A stretch of 64,000 nucleotides of DNA from Marinobacter psychrophilus (GCF_001043175.1 NZ_CP011494.1:3658001-3722000); one strand, 5' to 3'. Counted from the stretch's first letter, positions 9,601 through 19,766 are shown. The notes: a model not told the origin generated them from the letters alone. Program-made: numbers and translations.

Positions 9601-10453
9601 TTCGCAGGGGCGCCAGCCCATCCCGAAATGATTCACACACCAATGACGGACCAAGCGGATTGGTATAGCCGGTCGCATTTGCGACTTTCAGACTGTCCAG
9701 ACGCAACTTCAACTGCAACAACGAGCCTCGGTAAAGCGTGTCCGCCTTGGTTATCATCACCCGCAGGCTGAGCCAGTCTTCAAATTCACCCTTGTCAACC
9801 ACCGCCAGAGAGCCCGCTGGCCCCGCTTTGGATTCCGGCTTTAGCGGAGACTCCAGACTTTTTGCCATTTGCTGCCATACTTGGCGTTGGCGGCTATTCA
9901 ACTGACCTGAGGCGTCCATCAGTTCGTTCGCCAGCTGGTTGTTGCCCGCTTCGCGGGCGTGGGCCTGAAGCGCCGCAACGGTTTGATCCAGGCAGTCCTG
10001 CATTAAAGGATCAATAAACTGCACCACGGCTTTAGCGCATTGGTGCAGCACAAACTGCACCCGCTCGCTGGGCGCACGCAAATGCGCAGAGCTTGCCACA
10101 CGTGCGCCACTGCACTGCTTCAGCATGGAACTGACGGCCGCCGCGTTGACCTGTACAAAACACACGCCCATAGCATTCTCAACGCGATGACGCATCTCGA
10201 CTTGCAACTGATGGCGCTGGCCAGGCACCCCGGAACTGTCCGAACCGCGAAAACGCACCAGCAGACTCTGCCCGCCAGCGTTGCCCAAAGCCGCATCAAG
10301 CTTATGGGAAACCGCTTGGGAATAGCGAATAAACAAGCCCTCGGCGCAAAAATCGGCGATTTGACAAGGCCAGTTTTCACCGCGCCCCAAATCCAGTTGG
10401 GCCGCAAGTCTTATAGGTTTTCTGGGGCTACTGCGTCGTTCTGTAGATTCCAT
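6671..10453 (-). CDS. Large PilZ / DUF1631 / degenerate GGDEF-EAL protein
   Basis: About 1260 residues. The N-terminus is a PilZ-type domain (ERRSSPRKPIRLAAQL, about residues 5-115), a potential c-di-GMP receptor. Residues about 115-800 resemble DUF1631 and are mostly helical, with a charged coiled-coil near ERAEEELEELIERQKRVY. A GGDEF-like domain starts near 855 (DELTGLLERREFERQL), but the GGDEF loop reads SGAQF. The EAL-like domain (about 1020-1255) has YDVLTGV where EAL is expected. It keeps FEITEAS, LKIDSAL and YAQGTAIGKP, but GNMGNG replaces DDFGTG. Both enzymatic domains therefore look inactive, suggesting a c-di-GMP-binding or scaffold role. The start could be this ATG or a TTG at 10468 overlapping the argA stop; neither has a strong ribosome site. 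Confidence 0.85.
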   Translation of the reverse strand: MESTERRSSPRKPIRLAAQLDLGRGENWPCQIADFCAEGLFIRYSQAVSHKLDAALGNAGGQSLLVRFRGSDSSGVPGQRHQLQVEMRHRVENAMGVCFVQVNAAAVSSMLKQCSGARVASSAHLRAPSERVQFVLHQCAKAVVQFIDPLMQDCLDQTVAALQAHAREAGNNQLANELMDASGQLNSRQRQVWQQMAKSLESPLKPESKAGPAGSLAVVDKGEFEDWLSLRVMITKADTLYRGSLLQLKLRLDSLKVANATGYTNPLGPSLVCESFRDGLAPLRMSREVEKVTFGVFEYSVLQQLEPLYVELNNILIRQDVLPNLDLTKYLADTQRSESASEASKPAEQIERQAVPIAGPTTEPAVESETKPQAAARFRPVLEPGSDQESAQFQEHARLARHAFSTVRSLLNTLASSRAAKSQVRDDEFPANASPLSNAQLQQQLQQLQTVALPTNDSAASLWERVVSKVRVDSQGKLDTEQQGAVDVVDRFFESLHESPKLDEPTRRHLRQLEVPVLKVVMRDPDFFEDEQSPVRGVLNRLAQLGSRGSRVNPVIQRRVEELIQSIVTGFEHDLGVFERAEEELEELIERQKRVYQRNVERVKAAAEGAQKVAESKQAVEDTLQARLAGKIVPKALNSLLAGGWRDLLSLTWIRHGPNSELWQDYLGVVDSLVLFTKDPHSEINLPELLRTIQDGLSSISSSHLPSAQIRDELRRFLVRDPKSAPEVLAIPESPAAPSRLRTLPEQGQRWRKRVQALHTGDWLCDQHPSNEPVYIRLVWIARDFQRLVFVNHQGMRVVELELDTLADKMRQGYIVPDPHYQRPLVDEGLDRMVRKVYDQLASAASHDELTGLLERREFERQLDQQLTCWQTPRTLLRLSLRNFSKFNDGAGEQAGNDLLQQVAAILSACCAEDTPIARLSGAQFALLLPAVDAMTLTRQLSQQVSALQPMLRDKPFGLKLGAALVPQLETLLNPLLWLEAAEQTLHANASQREAVGEYRPAPADEAQQQKIVAKVAGLQDKQQERLSLRCQKIMPLHPETRRLIQYDVLTGVYDDDGNLVGGKDFIRLAERYDQIQALNRWVVGTMLDWLKLKADDLQQFGGIVINLSGHSLNDPALLEFIYEKLNEPEAPVERLCFEITEASAVRDMVALTGFVREMKELGCCFCLGNMGNGPDSFQALRSLPVDMLKIDSALTANLVNSQSDQTMLRSMVEMAHYLEREVIVTQVESRELLALLVQLGVDYAQGTAIGKPGMLDSLV

Positions 10454-10464
10454 GAACTGGTTAC

Positions 10465-11772
10465 TCAAAGAGCTTTACAAAAAACTTTGGAGTTGCGCTG
10501 GGTGTTGTAAACCGCCAGTCTCGATTCCGGCAGCGACTGTACCGGCATCGCTTTGAAATCGCGTTCTCGAAACCAGTGCTCGGTTTGCGTGGTCAGTACA
10601 AACAGGCGCTGAAAACCCTGAGCACGAGCCTGCTGTTCAATCATCGCCAATAATTCGTCGCCGCGTCCTGCGCGGCGATAATTGGGATCTACCGCAAAAC
10701 AGGACAGTTCGCCAGCGTCATCCTGGCCGTAGGGGTACAGAGCGGCGCACCCAACAATGGTGCCGTCGCGCTCAGCCACCACAAAATGGCCAATTTCGGT
10801 TTCCAGCATTTCTGGCGAACGCCGCACCAGAATGCCCTGCTCCTCCAGCGGATAAATCAGATTGGTAATACCGCCCACGTCTTCTACCCGGGCAGCTCGG
10901 ATCTGCTCGTAAGTGTCGCCACTGACCAGAGTACCGGAACCGTCACGGGTAAACAGCTCCTTTAGCAGCGCTCCGTCGTCCAGATAACTGATGATGTGAG
11001 CGCGGCGCACACCCTTAACACAGGCATCGCACGCCGCCTTCAGCAGCTCTGCATCGTGGCCCGTCACTTGGCCAGCACTTAACTGGTCGGCTGCCTGAGC
11101 CGCAGATAATTCCCGAACCAGCGTGCCTTCAGCCGCCAATAGGCCCTGGGCATCGATAAACATCATCAGCTTTTCAGCGCGCAAAGCGGCTGCAACCTGG
11201 CTTCCAACATCTTCGTAAGATAGATTGAAAATGTCACCGGTGGGGGAGAAACCCATGGGTGGTAATAATACAATCTGGCCTTGGTCGAGCAGCTTTTCGA
11301 TACCAGAAACATCAACCCGCCGAACCTTGCCGGTATAACCAAAATCGACACCATCTAATACGCCAACCGGTTTAGCGGTCACATAATTGCCGCTGCAGAC
11401 TCGTATACGGGCATTGTGCATGGGCGAACTGATAAGGCCCATAGACAACTGGCTCTCGATGTATGCCCGCAATCCGCCTATGGCTTCCATCACCAGCGGC
11501 AATTGCTGTTCAGTCGTTATCCGCAAGCCGCGGGCAAACGTGGATTCAAGGCCGGCGTCTTGCAGCCGCTGCTGTATCTGGGAGCGGGCACCGAACGCGA
11601 CTACTAACCGCACGCCCAAGCTGCTCAGCAAAGCAATATCGTGAACGATATTGATGAAATTTTGCTGGCTGATGGCATCGCCCGGCAGGGTCAGTACCAG
11701 GGTACGGCCGCGGTGTGCATTGATGTAAGGCGACGAATGGCGAAAGCCGCGCAACCAGCCATTGGCGTTCAA
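10465..11772 (-). CDS. argA: Amino-acid N-acetyltransferase (N-acetylglutamate synthase) ArgA
   Basis: ArgA makes N-acetylglutamate from glutamate and acetyl-CoA, the first step of arginine synthesis. The 435-residue protein has the classic two-domain form. An amino-acid-kinase-like domain covers residues 1-290 (TLVLTLPGDAISQQNF; LRAEKLMMFIDAQGLL). A GNAT acetyltransferase domain covers about 295-435 (IRAARVEDVGGITNLIYPLE; DPNYRRAGRGDELLAMIE is the acetyl-CoA loop). It is preceded by a good site (GGAG, 6 bp before ATG) and lies 25 bp downstream of argE. Its stop lies against the start of the PilZ/DUF1631 gene, so both may be co-transcribed. Confidence 0.96.
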   Translation of the reverse strand: MNANGWLRGFRHSSPYINAHRGRTLVLTLPGDAISQQNFINIVHDIALLSSLGVRLVVAFGARSQIQQRLQDAGLESTFARGLRITTEQQLPLVMEAIGGLRAYIESQLSMGLISSPMHNARIRVCSGNYVTAKPVGVLDGVDFGYTGKVRRVDVSGIEKLLDQGQIVLLPPMGFSPTGDIFNLSYEDVGSQVAAALRAEKLMMFIDAQGLLAAEGTLVRELSAAQAADQLSAGQVTGHDAELLKAACDACVKGVRRAHIISYLDDGALLKELFTRDGSGTLVSGDTYEQIRAARVEDVGGITNLIYPLEEQGILVRRSPEMLETEIGHFVVAERDGTIVGCAALYPYGQDDAGELSCFAVDPNYRRAGRGDELLAMIEQQARAQGFQRLFVLTTQTEHWFRERDFKAMPVQSLPESRLAVYNTQRNSKVFCKAL

Positions 11773-11797
11773 TTCAAATCTCCAAGCAAAAGGAATA

Positions 11798-12988
11798 TTA
11801 CAAACAAAACTGCCTCACAAGCTGACGCAGTATGTTAACGGTCGGTATAACCTGTGATTGCGCCAGAAACTCGTCGGGCTGGTGAGCCTGATCAATAGAG
11901 CCGGGGCCCATAACCAGAGTTTCCAAACCCAAGCGCTGCATCCACGGCGCCTCTGTGGCGAAGCCGACCGACCCTGCGGTGTGGCCAGTGAGTTTTTCGC
12001 AGGCCGTAACCAGAGCGGCATCCGCTGCTGTTTCAAACGGCGGCACGCCGTCAAATAGTGGTTCAAACTTGAGCTTCAGGCCGCGTTCACTGGCCACGGG
12101 CGCTACCTTCTGCAGAATGGCCTGGCGCAGGGCGTCCATATCCATACCGGGTAGCGGGCGTAAGTCAAAATGCAACTCACATCGACCGCATATGCGATTG
12201 GGGTTGTCACCACCGTGTATGCAGCCAAGGTTCAAGGTTGGCACCTGGACGTCAAAATTCGGATTGCGATACTGCTGCTGCCACTGGGAGCGCAAGGCCA
12301 GCAGCTCGCCCATCGCCTGGTGCATGCCTTCCAGCGCGTTGCGGCCCAGCTCGGGATTAGATGAGTGCCCTGCCTGCCCCTCGAACACCAAGCGTTCCAT
12401 CATGATGCCTTTGTGCATACGAATCGGGCGCAAGCTGGTGGGCTCTCCAATCACCGCATAGCGAGCCTTCGGCTTACCCGCCTCCGCCAGCGCGCGAGCG
12501 CCGTTCATCGAGCTCTCCTCGTCGGCGGTAGCAACAATGATCAGCGGTTGCTGCAATGGCTGACCTACAAACTCCCTGGCTGCATCAATGGCAAGGGCAA
12601 AAAACCCTTTCATATCGCAAGTGCCAAGGCCATACCAGCGGTTACCCAGTTCGGTTAGTATAAACGGATCGCTGTGCCAACGTTTTTCGTCAAACGGGAC
12701 TGTGTCGGTGTGCCCTGCCAGCACCAGGCCGCCGGAACCGCTGCCCAGGGTGGCAATCAGATTGAACTTGCCGGGCATGTTCGGCACCGGCAGAATTTCC
12801 ACAGCGAAACCCATGGGCCTTAGCCACTGCGCCAGCAAATCAATCACACCACGATTACTGGAATCCCACTTCGCCGAGGAGCTGGAAATCGATGGTGCTG
12901 CAATCAACGCAGTCAACATCTCCAGAATAGATGGCGGCATCACTACACCGTTCGCAGCGCTGCTCGGGATTGAGGTTAACTGAGCCAT
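11798..12988 (-). CDS. argE: Acetylornithine deacetylase ArgE (M20 family)
   Basis: ArgE hydrolyses N-acetylornithine to ornithine and acetate in the linear arginine pathway. It has about 396 residues. Metal ligands of the M20 family are visible in VLAGHTDTVPFDEKRW (His-Asp), GLGTCDMKGFFALAID, IVATADEESSMNGARAL (catalytic Glu-Glu) and MGPGSIDQAHQPDEFL (last His). The dimerisation lid lies in the middle (MERLVFEGQAGHSSNPELG). The start at 12988 (MAQLTS) has a plausible site (GGAAAA) and avoids overlap with the upstream gene; a start at 13009 would overlap it by 8 bp. It sits between the unknown membrane protein gene and argA. Confidence 0.93.
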   Translation of the reverse strand: MAQLTSIPSSAANGVVMPPSILEMLTALIAAPSISSSSAKWDSSNRGVIDLLAQWLRPMGFAVEILPVPNMPGKFNLIATLGSGSGGLVLAGHTDTVPFDEKRWHSDPFILTELGNRWYGLGTCDMKGFFALAIDAAREFVGQPLQQPLIIVATADEESSMNGARALAEAGKPKARYAVIGEPTSLRPIRMHKGIMMERLVFEGQAGHSSNPELGRNALEGMHQAMGELLALRSQWQQQYRNPNFDVQVPTLNLGCIHGGDNPNRICGRCELHFDLRPLPGMDMDALRQAILQKVAPVASERGLKLKFEPLFDGVPPFETAADAALVTACEKLTGHTAGSVGFATEAPWMQRLGLETLVMGPGSIDQAHQPDEFLAQSQVIPTVNILRQLVRQFCL

Positions 12989-13001
12989 TGCAGGTTTTCC
13001 A

Positions 13002-14261
13002 TCAATCATTATCGTTTGAATTCAGCAGGCGGTTACGCCGCCATACCTCGAACCCGGCAACCGCCACACGCTGCATAGGGTAAGCCACTTCGCCGCCGGC
13101 CACCAGACGAGCTACCTCAATTTCATCGTCAGTTACGCGCACCAGTCGACCCGCCACACGATTGTTGTTGCGCAGTGTAATCCTGACTTTTTGTCCAAGC
13201 CATTGCTCCGCTGCCGCGACAGGCTGCACTAACCAGCCCTCGGCGAATACAGTTTGCGACTGTTGCGCCGTAAACACCGGTTGTTGTGGCGTTGCCGAAG
13301 GGCTGCTGTCGCTTAACAGAAACACATCTGGCACGCTCGCATCGTTATAATATACCACCGCACCAAGGCGGCTGGATGCGCTGGTTTCTTCCGTGTAAAT
13401 GGGCAACCCCAGAGCGGGTTCGGCTAACCTCAGTGTGGTTTGCAATTCACCGCCCTCGAGCAACCATTGGCGGTACAGTGCCAGCAACTGCGAACTGGCT
13501 AGCCAGCCTCGTGCCAGCAGCCCCAGACGTAACTGGGCCACCGAACGACCGGCCCATTGTTCGGTTGTAAGGCCAGCCTCGCGAGCGCACCAAGCAGCCA
13601 CGCGTCGCATAACACCGCCGTCGCGCAGGGTGATGTCCAGCGAACCACGAGCAAGCGCCTCTTTGGGCGCGCGCCAGTCTACCCACGCGGTGGGCCAGTT
13701 CAATTCAACACTGCCGAGCTCATCGGTGATCAGTTCAGCGTAAAAGCCCTCTTCATTTTGACGCAACAGCGCCTCGCCGGTCATTTCGCCAATGCCCATG
13801 CGCATCAAGTCACCACTACTCAGGCTTTGGCGTGGGTCTCGCGCGCAAGACAGGGCGAAAAGCGCCGCTTTGCCGTCACTGTTCGCGCCTTGAGCCGTTA
13901 CCCAATTGCGGAACATGGTCGCCTCTAGCGCCAGGCTGAGGCCTTCCAGCTTCAGCGTATACGACTCATCTGCAGCCGGGGCATGCAACAGAGTGACCAA
14001 TGATACCGGTGAGCGAGCGGTTAACTCTGCAACGGGCACAGTCAGAGGCTGGGTCAGACGAAAGTCTTGCCACTGGCTGTCTTTTAGCAATAGTCGACCG
14101 CGCACGCCTGAATGAATTGCGCCGCGTTCGAGCACGCCATAATGGTTCAAGGCCTGCCGCGCCTCATTCATACGCTGATCCGCAAGCCACCAGACGCTGC
14201 CCTTGTAACCGGCCCAGGCCAAAACGGTTAAAATCAGCAGCCATAACAACAGGCGTTTCAT
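13002..14261 (-). CDS. Membrane-anchored protein of unknown function with an Sm-like C-terminal tail
   Basis: 419 residues, not confidently assigned to a named family. One N-terminal membrane span (LLLWLLILTVLAWAGY) is followed by a long exported region, so the bulk is probably periplasmic. The last 60 residues (WLGQKVRITLRNNNRVAGRL followed by DDEIEVARLV) have the alternating pattern of a small Sm/LSm-like or SH3-like beta barrel; this is my reading of the pattern, not a domain hit. A low-complexity Ser/Pro/Gln stretch around residues 320-335 links it to the upstream region. It lies in the arg cluster between argB (37 bp gap) and argE. Confidence 0.7.
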   Translation of the reverse strand: MKRLLLWLLILTVLAWAGYKGSVWWLADQRMNEARQALNHYGVLERGAIHSGVRGRLLLKDSQWQDFRLTQPLTVPVAELTARSPVSLVTLLHAPAADESYTLKLEGLSLALEATMFRNWVTAQGANSDGKAALFALSCARDPRQSLSSGDLMRMGIGEMTGEALLRQNEEGFYAELITDELGSVELNWPTAWVDWRAPKEALARGSLDITLRDGGVMRRVAAWCAREAGLTTEQWAGRSVAQLRLGLLARGWLASSQLLALYRQWLLEGGELQTTLRLAEPALGLPIYTEETSASSRLGAVVYYNDASVPDVFLLSDSSPSATPQQPVFTAQQSQTVFAEGWLVQPVAAAEQWLGQKVRITLRNNNRVAGRLVRVTDDEIEVARLVAGGEVAYPMQRVAVAGFEVWRRNRLLNSNDND

Positions 14262-14298
14262 GCATTCACTCCGTGCACATAGGGTCCGTTTTTACAGA

Positions 14299-15204
<906 letters not shown>

Positions 15205-15239
15205 TTACTGTTATAAAATTCGGATGTCAACACGAAGGT

Positions 15240-17888
15240 TCAGAATGTGACATTTAGCTCTGGTGCCACTTGCAGAAGCTGCTCACGAAACACCGTTTTT
15301 ATGCGCGCCAACGCCTCTTCAGATTCTGCTTCAAAACGCAGCACCAGCGCCGGTGTAGTATTAGAAGCCCGGCACAGGCCCCAGCCGTCGCCATACTCCA
15401 CCCTCACCCCGTCAATTGTGCTGATACTGCCGTCGTCAAATTCACCCTGAGCACTCAGACGCTCAACAATGCCGAATTTAGACGCTTCAGTAACCTCGAT
15501 ATTGAGCTCCGGCGTGCTGATATCCTCAGGGAAATCCTCGAACACTTCGTCGCTTTGGCGGTCTTCAATACCGAGAATCTCCAATAAACGCGCTGCGGCA
15601 TAAAGGCCGTCATCAAAACCGTACCAGCGTTCGGCAAAAAATATGTGACCGCTCATCTCCCCGGCCAGCAAAGCTCCGGTCTCCCGCATTTTGGCTTTCA
15701 TCAGCGAATGTCCGGTTTTCCACATGACTGGCCGGCCGCCAGCCTGGGATATCACCCCTGCAAGGCGACGGCTGCACTTCACGTCGTACAACACGTCGGC
15801 ACCGGGGTTGCGTGACACCACATCCCGGGCAAACAGCATCAACAGGCGGTCGGGCCAGATAATGCGGCCGCGGTTGGTCACCACGCCGATGCGGTCACCA
15901 TCGCCGTCAAAGGCAATACCCAAATCAGCGCTTTTCTGTTCAACCTTGGAAATCAGGTCTTGCAAATTCTCGGGTTTGCCCGGATCCGGGTGGTGGTTTG
16001 GGAAGTCGCCGTCAACATCGCAATACAGCGGGATAACGTCACAGCCCAGCTCGTCAATCAGCATAGTGCCCAACTCGCCGGCAATGCCATTACCAGCGTC
16101 TACCACCACTTTCAGTGGCGCGGCAACGGCGATGTCGCTAACAATCGCATCCAGATAAGCACGCCTTACGTCTTCCGACGACTGGCTGCCGGAACCCTGA
16201 GCCAGGTTCCCGTCAAGAATGCGCCGATGCAGGGCTTTAATAGCATCGCCAGACAGGGTTTCACCACCGAGCATGATTTTGAGGCCATTGTAGTTGGACG
16301 GGTTATGACTCCCGGTAACCATGACACCGGAGCCCGTATCAAGCTGGTGGGTAGCGAAATACAACACCGGGGTGGGCACCGCGCCAACGTGTATAACATC
16401 GCACCCGCTGGCCATCAGCCCCCGAGCAACCGCATCTGCCAACCCAGGGCTGGAATGGCGACCGTCGTAACCCACGCAAAGCGCGCTGACGCCCCGTGCC
16501 AGAGCCTCTGAACCAATCGCCTGACCGATCAGTTCAACACCGGCTTCGGTCAAGGTTTCGTCAACAATGCCGCGGATGTCGTAAGCACGAAAAATATCCG
16601 CTGACAGCGCCGGCGTTTGGCCCAGCTCTTCTACCTCAGGCAGGGCTCCGGCGCCAAACAACGGTTCGGCAGACACAGAACCAAAACCCAGAACGTCTTC
16701 GTCGCCCTCAAGCATATCGACATCGGGCAGGTCTTTATCTTTGAACAATGGCCCAGCCTCTGCAGTAGGGCGTTTTTTACCCGCAGCTGCCTGAACTGCG
16801 CCCTCACCGGCCTTGCTGACACGTCTTTCCACAACCTGAGACAATCGGTAAAGCACCTCGGCGAGCGACGCAACTGAGTCCCATTGCAAAGCCGGTAACT
16901 TGCTGCGCTCACCGGAGTAAGCCTTATGAGCCCATTCGATAACTAGGGTGGAGTCCCGGCGTAACGAGCGCTGCGCGCGGTTGAGCAATACCCAAACCGC
17001 GATGGCTGCGGCCAGCAGCGGAAGCCCCATCAGCAGCGCGGCCAACAGAGTTTTCACCGGTATTTGCGCTTGCCCTGCAGGCGTGTACGCAATGCTCCAA
17101 TCCGGATTCTTCAGGGTTACAACGCGAGGCTCGCCGCTACCGCTGCCCTGACTTAACAAAATGCTGACCGTTCCCGACACCGACTGACGCAGCGCAAGGG
17201 CGCCGTTATTCTGGCCATCTGCCAACAGAGGCTGCAGGCTGATGGCGTCAAACACCATCAACAAAGTTCCGGCTACGGGATTGTCGCCCGACATTTTTAC
17301 CGGCGCAGCCATATGAATGAACCAGCGGTTGTCGCGGGGGAAAGCATCCGGGAAAAGTGGCCTTCTGGTTTCAGCCTTACGCGCCAACTCCAGACCGGCG
17401 AAGCCCAGCAGCGGGTCGTTAGTGACCGAACGCGGGATGGCACGATGTGGAAATAAATAAACCGCGGCTAAACCGGGCAAACTGTCTTTTAACTGCTTCG
17501 CAGCCTGCAACAGATCGCCGCCACTGCTGACGGTATCGACAAGGCTGGGCTGCGTTGCCAGACCTTCCACGCTCTGCTGTAACAGCGACAGGTAGCCGTT
17601 AATCCGGCTTGCGGCGTTATTAGCCGTCGTTTGGGCGGTTACCTCGAACTGTTGCTCACTGGCCGGCTGCAAAATCAGTAAAAAAACCAGAACCAAAGTC
17701 AGGGCAGTGGCAACGACAACAATCAATGCCTGGCTCAAAGCGACAACGCTCAGTGTTCGCATGCGGTTCGCCGAACCTGCGTCCTGATCGGATTTGGCAG
17801 ACCTTTTTATTGCCCGCATTAAGGGCTTGGCACCCTCAGAATGGTCTGAAGCCTGACTTTCCGGGGTCTTCTTTTTGCCCAGCTTCAT
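15240..17888 (-). CDS. algC: Phosphomannomutase/phosphoglucomutase AlgC, long form with membrane sensor-like N-terminus
   Basis: The last 450 or so residues are a complete bacterial PMM/PGM, interconverting hexose 1- and 6-phosphates for LPS and exopolysaccharide precursors. The active phosphoserine loop is VTGSHNPSNYNGLK, the metal loop is IAFDGDGDRIGVV, sugar recognition is AGEMSGHIFF, and the phosphate-binding loop near the end is RASNTTPALVLRF. The first 430 residues hold two membrane spans (about 50-72 and 270-300) flanking a periplasmic-looking domain, then a linker. Total length is 882, about twice the classical 463-residue AlgC. A good AGGAG precedes the ATG. Long N-terminal forms are known in pseudomonads. 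Confidence 0.93.
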   Translation of the reverse strand: MKLGKKKTPESQASDHSEGAKPLMRAIKRSAKSDQDAGSANRMRTLSVVALSQALIVVVATALTLVLVFLLILQPASEQQFEVTAQTTANNAASRINGYLSLLQQSVEGLATQPSLVDTVSSGGDLLQAAKQLKDSLPGLAAVYLFPHRAIPRSVTNDPLLGFAGLELARKAETRRPLFPDAFPRDNRWFIHMAAPVKMSGDNPVAGTLLMVFDAISLQPLLADGQNNGALALRQSVSGTVSILLSQGSGSGEPRVVTLKNPDWSIAYTPAGQAQIPVKTLLAALLMGLPLLAAAIAVWVLLNRAQRSLRRDSTLVIEWAHKAYSGERSKLPALQWDSVASLAEVLYRLSQVVERRVSKAGEGAVQAAAGKKRPTAEAGPLFKDKDLPDVDMLEGDEDVLGFGSVSAEPLFGAGALPEVEELGQTPALSADIFRAYDIRGIVDETLTEAGVELIGQAIGSEALARGVSALCVGYDGRHSSPGLADAVARGLMASGCDVIHVGAVPTPVLYFATHQLDTGSGVMVTGSHNPSNYNGLKIMLGGETLSGDAIKALHRRILDGNLAQGSGSQSSEDVRRAYLDAIVSDIAVAAPLKVVVDAGNGIAGELGTMLIDELGCDVIPLYCDVDGDFPNHHPDPGKPENLQDLISKVEQKSADLGIAFDGDGDRIGVVTNRGRIIWPDRLLMLFARDVVSRNPGADVLYDVKCSRRLAGVISQAGGRPVMWKTGHSLMKAKMRETGALLAGEMSGHIFFAERWYGFDDGLYAAARLLEILGIEDRQSDEVFEDFPEDISTPELNIEVTEASKFGIVERLSAQGEFDDGSISTIDGVRVEYGDGWGLCRASNTTPALVLRFEAESEEALARIKTVFREQLLQVAPELNVTF

Positions 17889-18024
17889 GGATTGCTCCTG
17901 CGTTTGTCATTGTTCAGGCTCACACTCACTTGCGGGCCTGATGATTGCGATAGTCTCGCTGAGCTAATGTGCAAAGTATAGCTGCAACGCAGCTACTTTG
18001 GCGCGCCATTGCCAATCACCAGTT

Positions 18025-18486
18025 TTAGTTGCGGCCGGTTGAACCAAACCCACCCGTACCCCGGTGGCTGCTGTCGAACTCATCAACCACTTCAAATTCA
18101 GCTTGCACTACCGGTACCAGCACCAGTTGCGCCAAGCGTTCTCCGGGTTCAACAGTAAACCGGGTTTGGCCGCGGTTCCAGCAAGACACCATCAGCTCGC
18201 CCTGATAGTCGGAATCAATCAGGCCCACAAGGTTGCCAAGCACGATGCCGTGTTTGTGGCCCAGGCCGCTGCGCGGGAGTATCAGCGCAGCCAGAGCTGG
18301 ATCCGCAATGTGAATCGCCAAGCCAGTACCAATCAGCTGGGTATCGCCCGGCTCCAGCACCAGAGGCTGCGACAGACAGGCACGCAAATCCAGGCCCGCA
18401 GAGCCATCGGTGGCGTAGGCGGGAAACGCTATGCTTTTGCCAATACGCTCGTCTAACACACGGATCTGAAGTTTTTTGCGGGTCAT
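18025..18486 (-). CDS. dut: Deoxyuridine 5'-triphosphate nucleotidohydrolase
   Basis: This 153-residue trimeric dUTPase hydrolyses dUTP to dUMP, keeping uracil out of DNA and feeding dTMP synthesis. The five family motifs are in order: [51 protein letters not shown] and the flexible Gly-rich C-terminal lid [12 protein letters not shown]. The start overlaps the coaBC stop by 4 bp, so coaBC-dut are translationally coupled, as in many gammaproteobacteria. Confidence 0.97.
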   Translation of the reverse strand: MTRKKLQIRVLDERIGKSIAFPAYATDGSAGLDLRACLSQPLVLEPGDTQLIGTGLAIHIADPALAALILPRSGLGHKHGIVLGNLVGLIDSDYQGELMVSCWNRGQTRFTVEPGERLAQLVLVPVVQAEFEVVDEFDSSHRGTGGFGSTGRN

Positions 18487-19766
18487 GAAGGTTTCCTGTC
18501 AGCATTATTTTGGGGTTTCTGGTGAGAGCCCTTTTGGTTTTGGCTATCGCCAACGCGGGCGTTCAGGCGCGGCGCAATCAGTGCCACCAGCTCGTGCGCA
18601 ATCTGCTGCTTGGCACAGGGTCCAAAGTGGAACTGGTCAGTGGCGGTGAATACGCTGACGGCGTTGTTGTCGCTGTTAAAACCCAAACCAGGTACCGACA
18701 CATCATTGGCCACAATCATATCCAGCCCCTTCTTGCCCATTTTGCTGATGGCATGGCGGGCAACGTCATTGGTTTCCGCGGCAAAACCCACAGTAAAGGG
18801 CGCGTCTGCCCGCGCTGCTACAATTGCCAGAGTGTCCGGATTACGCACCAGCGCCAGCGTCATCTCGGCGGCGGATTTCTTGAGTTTGTCGCTGGCATAA
18901 TCCTGCGGGCGATAATCAGCGACCGCAGCGGTGGCGATAAAAAGATCACAACCCTCATCAACCGCCGCCATCGTCGTTTCGAGCATTTGTTCTGCGGTCA
19001 TCACCGAGCGCAGGTTTATACCCGCGGGCGGAGACAGGTTCACCGGCCCGCTGACCAGCACAACCTCAGCGCCGGCAGCGTGCGCGGCTATGGCTATAGC
19101 GTAGCCCATTTTGCCAGAGCTGTGATTGCTGATATAGCGTACTGGATCAATAGGTTCACGGGTTGGCCCAGCGGTGATCACCAGGCGCTTGCCGGCTAAT
19201 ACACCGCCGGCGCTATTATCGATTTGCGCTTGTTCCTGAGCCAGCGCCTGCATGATCTGCTCTGGTTCCAACATGCGCCCTGGGCCGTTATCACCGCAGG
19301 CCTGCTGGCCTTCCTCCGGTCCCCACAGGCGAACCTGGGGGTCCGCTTGTAACAGCTGCACCACCCGCTGGGTACGATGATTACCCCACATGGCCTGATT
19401 CATCGCCGGCACCAGGGCAATGGGCACCTCGGCAGCACTGCACACCGTAGCCAGCAGATCATCGGCCATGCCCGCCGCCAAACGCGCCATAAAGTCTGCC
19501 GACGCCGGGGCCACGATGATCCGTTGCGCCCATTTCGCCAGCTCAATGTGACCCATACCAGCCTCGGCTTCCGGGTCTAGCAACGAGGTGCGCACCGGCT
19601 GCCCGCTCAACGCCTGAAATGTCAGTGGCGTCACAAAAGCTTCAGCACCGCGGGTCATCACCACCTGCACCGAATGCCCCGCTTTTTTTAACAGCCGCAC
19701 CAGTTCCGCCGTTTTATAAGCCGCGATGCCGCCGGTAACGCCAACAAGAATTCGTGTACCAGCCAT
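18483..19766 (-). CDS. coaBC: Bifunctional phosphopantothenoylcysteine decarboxylase / phosphopantothenate-cysteine ligase
   Basis: Two steps of coenzyme A synthesis are fused in a 427-residue protein. The N-terminal flavoprotein CoaC domain shows [39 protein letters not shown] and the substrate clamp [13 protein letters not shown]. The C-terminal CoaB domain starts near residue 190 ([20 protein letters not shown]) with the [11 protein letters not shown] loop and [20 protein letters not shown]. coaD, the next CoA enzyme, is also in this window at 35.6 kb. A GAGGA lies about 10 bp before the ATG. Confidence 0.97.
   Translation of the reverse strand: MAGTRILVGVTGGIAAYKTAELVRLLKKAGHSVQVVMTRGAEAFVTPLTFQALSGQPVRTSLLDPEAEAGMGHIELAKWAQRIIVAPASADFMARLAAGMADDLLATVCSAAEVPIALVPAMNQAMWGNHRTQRVVQLLQADPQVRLWGPEEGQQACGDNGPGRMLEPEQIMQALAQEQAQIDNSAGGVLAGKRLVITAGPTREPIDPVRYISNHSSGKMGYAIAIAAHAAGAEVVLVSGPVNLSPPAGINLRSVMTAEQMLETTMAAVDEGCDLFIATAAVADYRPQDYASDKLKKSAAEMTLALVRNPDTLAIVAARADAPFTVGFAAETNDVARHAISKMGKKGLDMIVANDVSVPGLGFNSDNNAVSVFTATDQFHFGPCAKQQIAHELVALIAPRLNARVGDSQNQKGSHQKPQNNADRKPS

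Noticed and set aside
18510..19199. 229-residue + strand frame opposite coaBC
   Set aside because: Antisense to a conserved bifunctional enzyme and without coding features.
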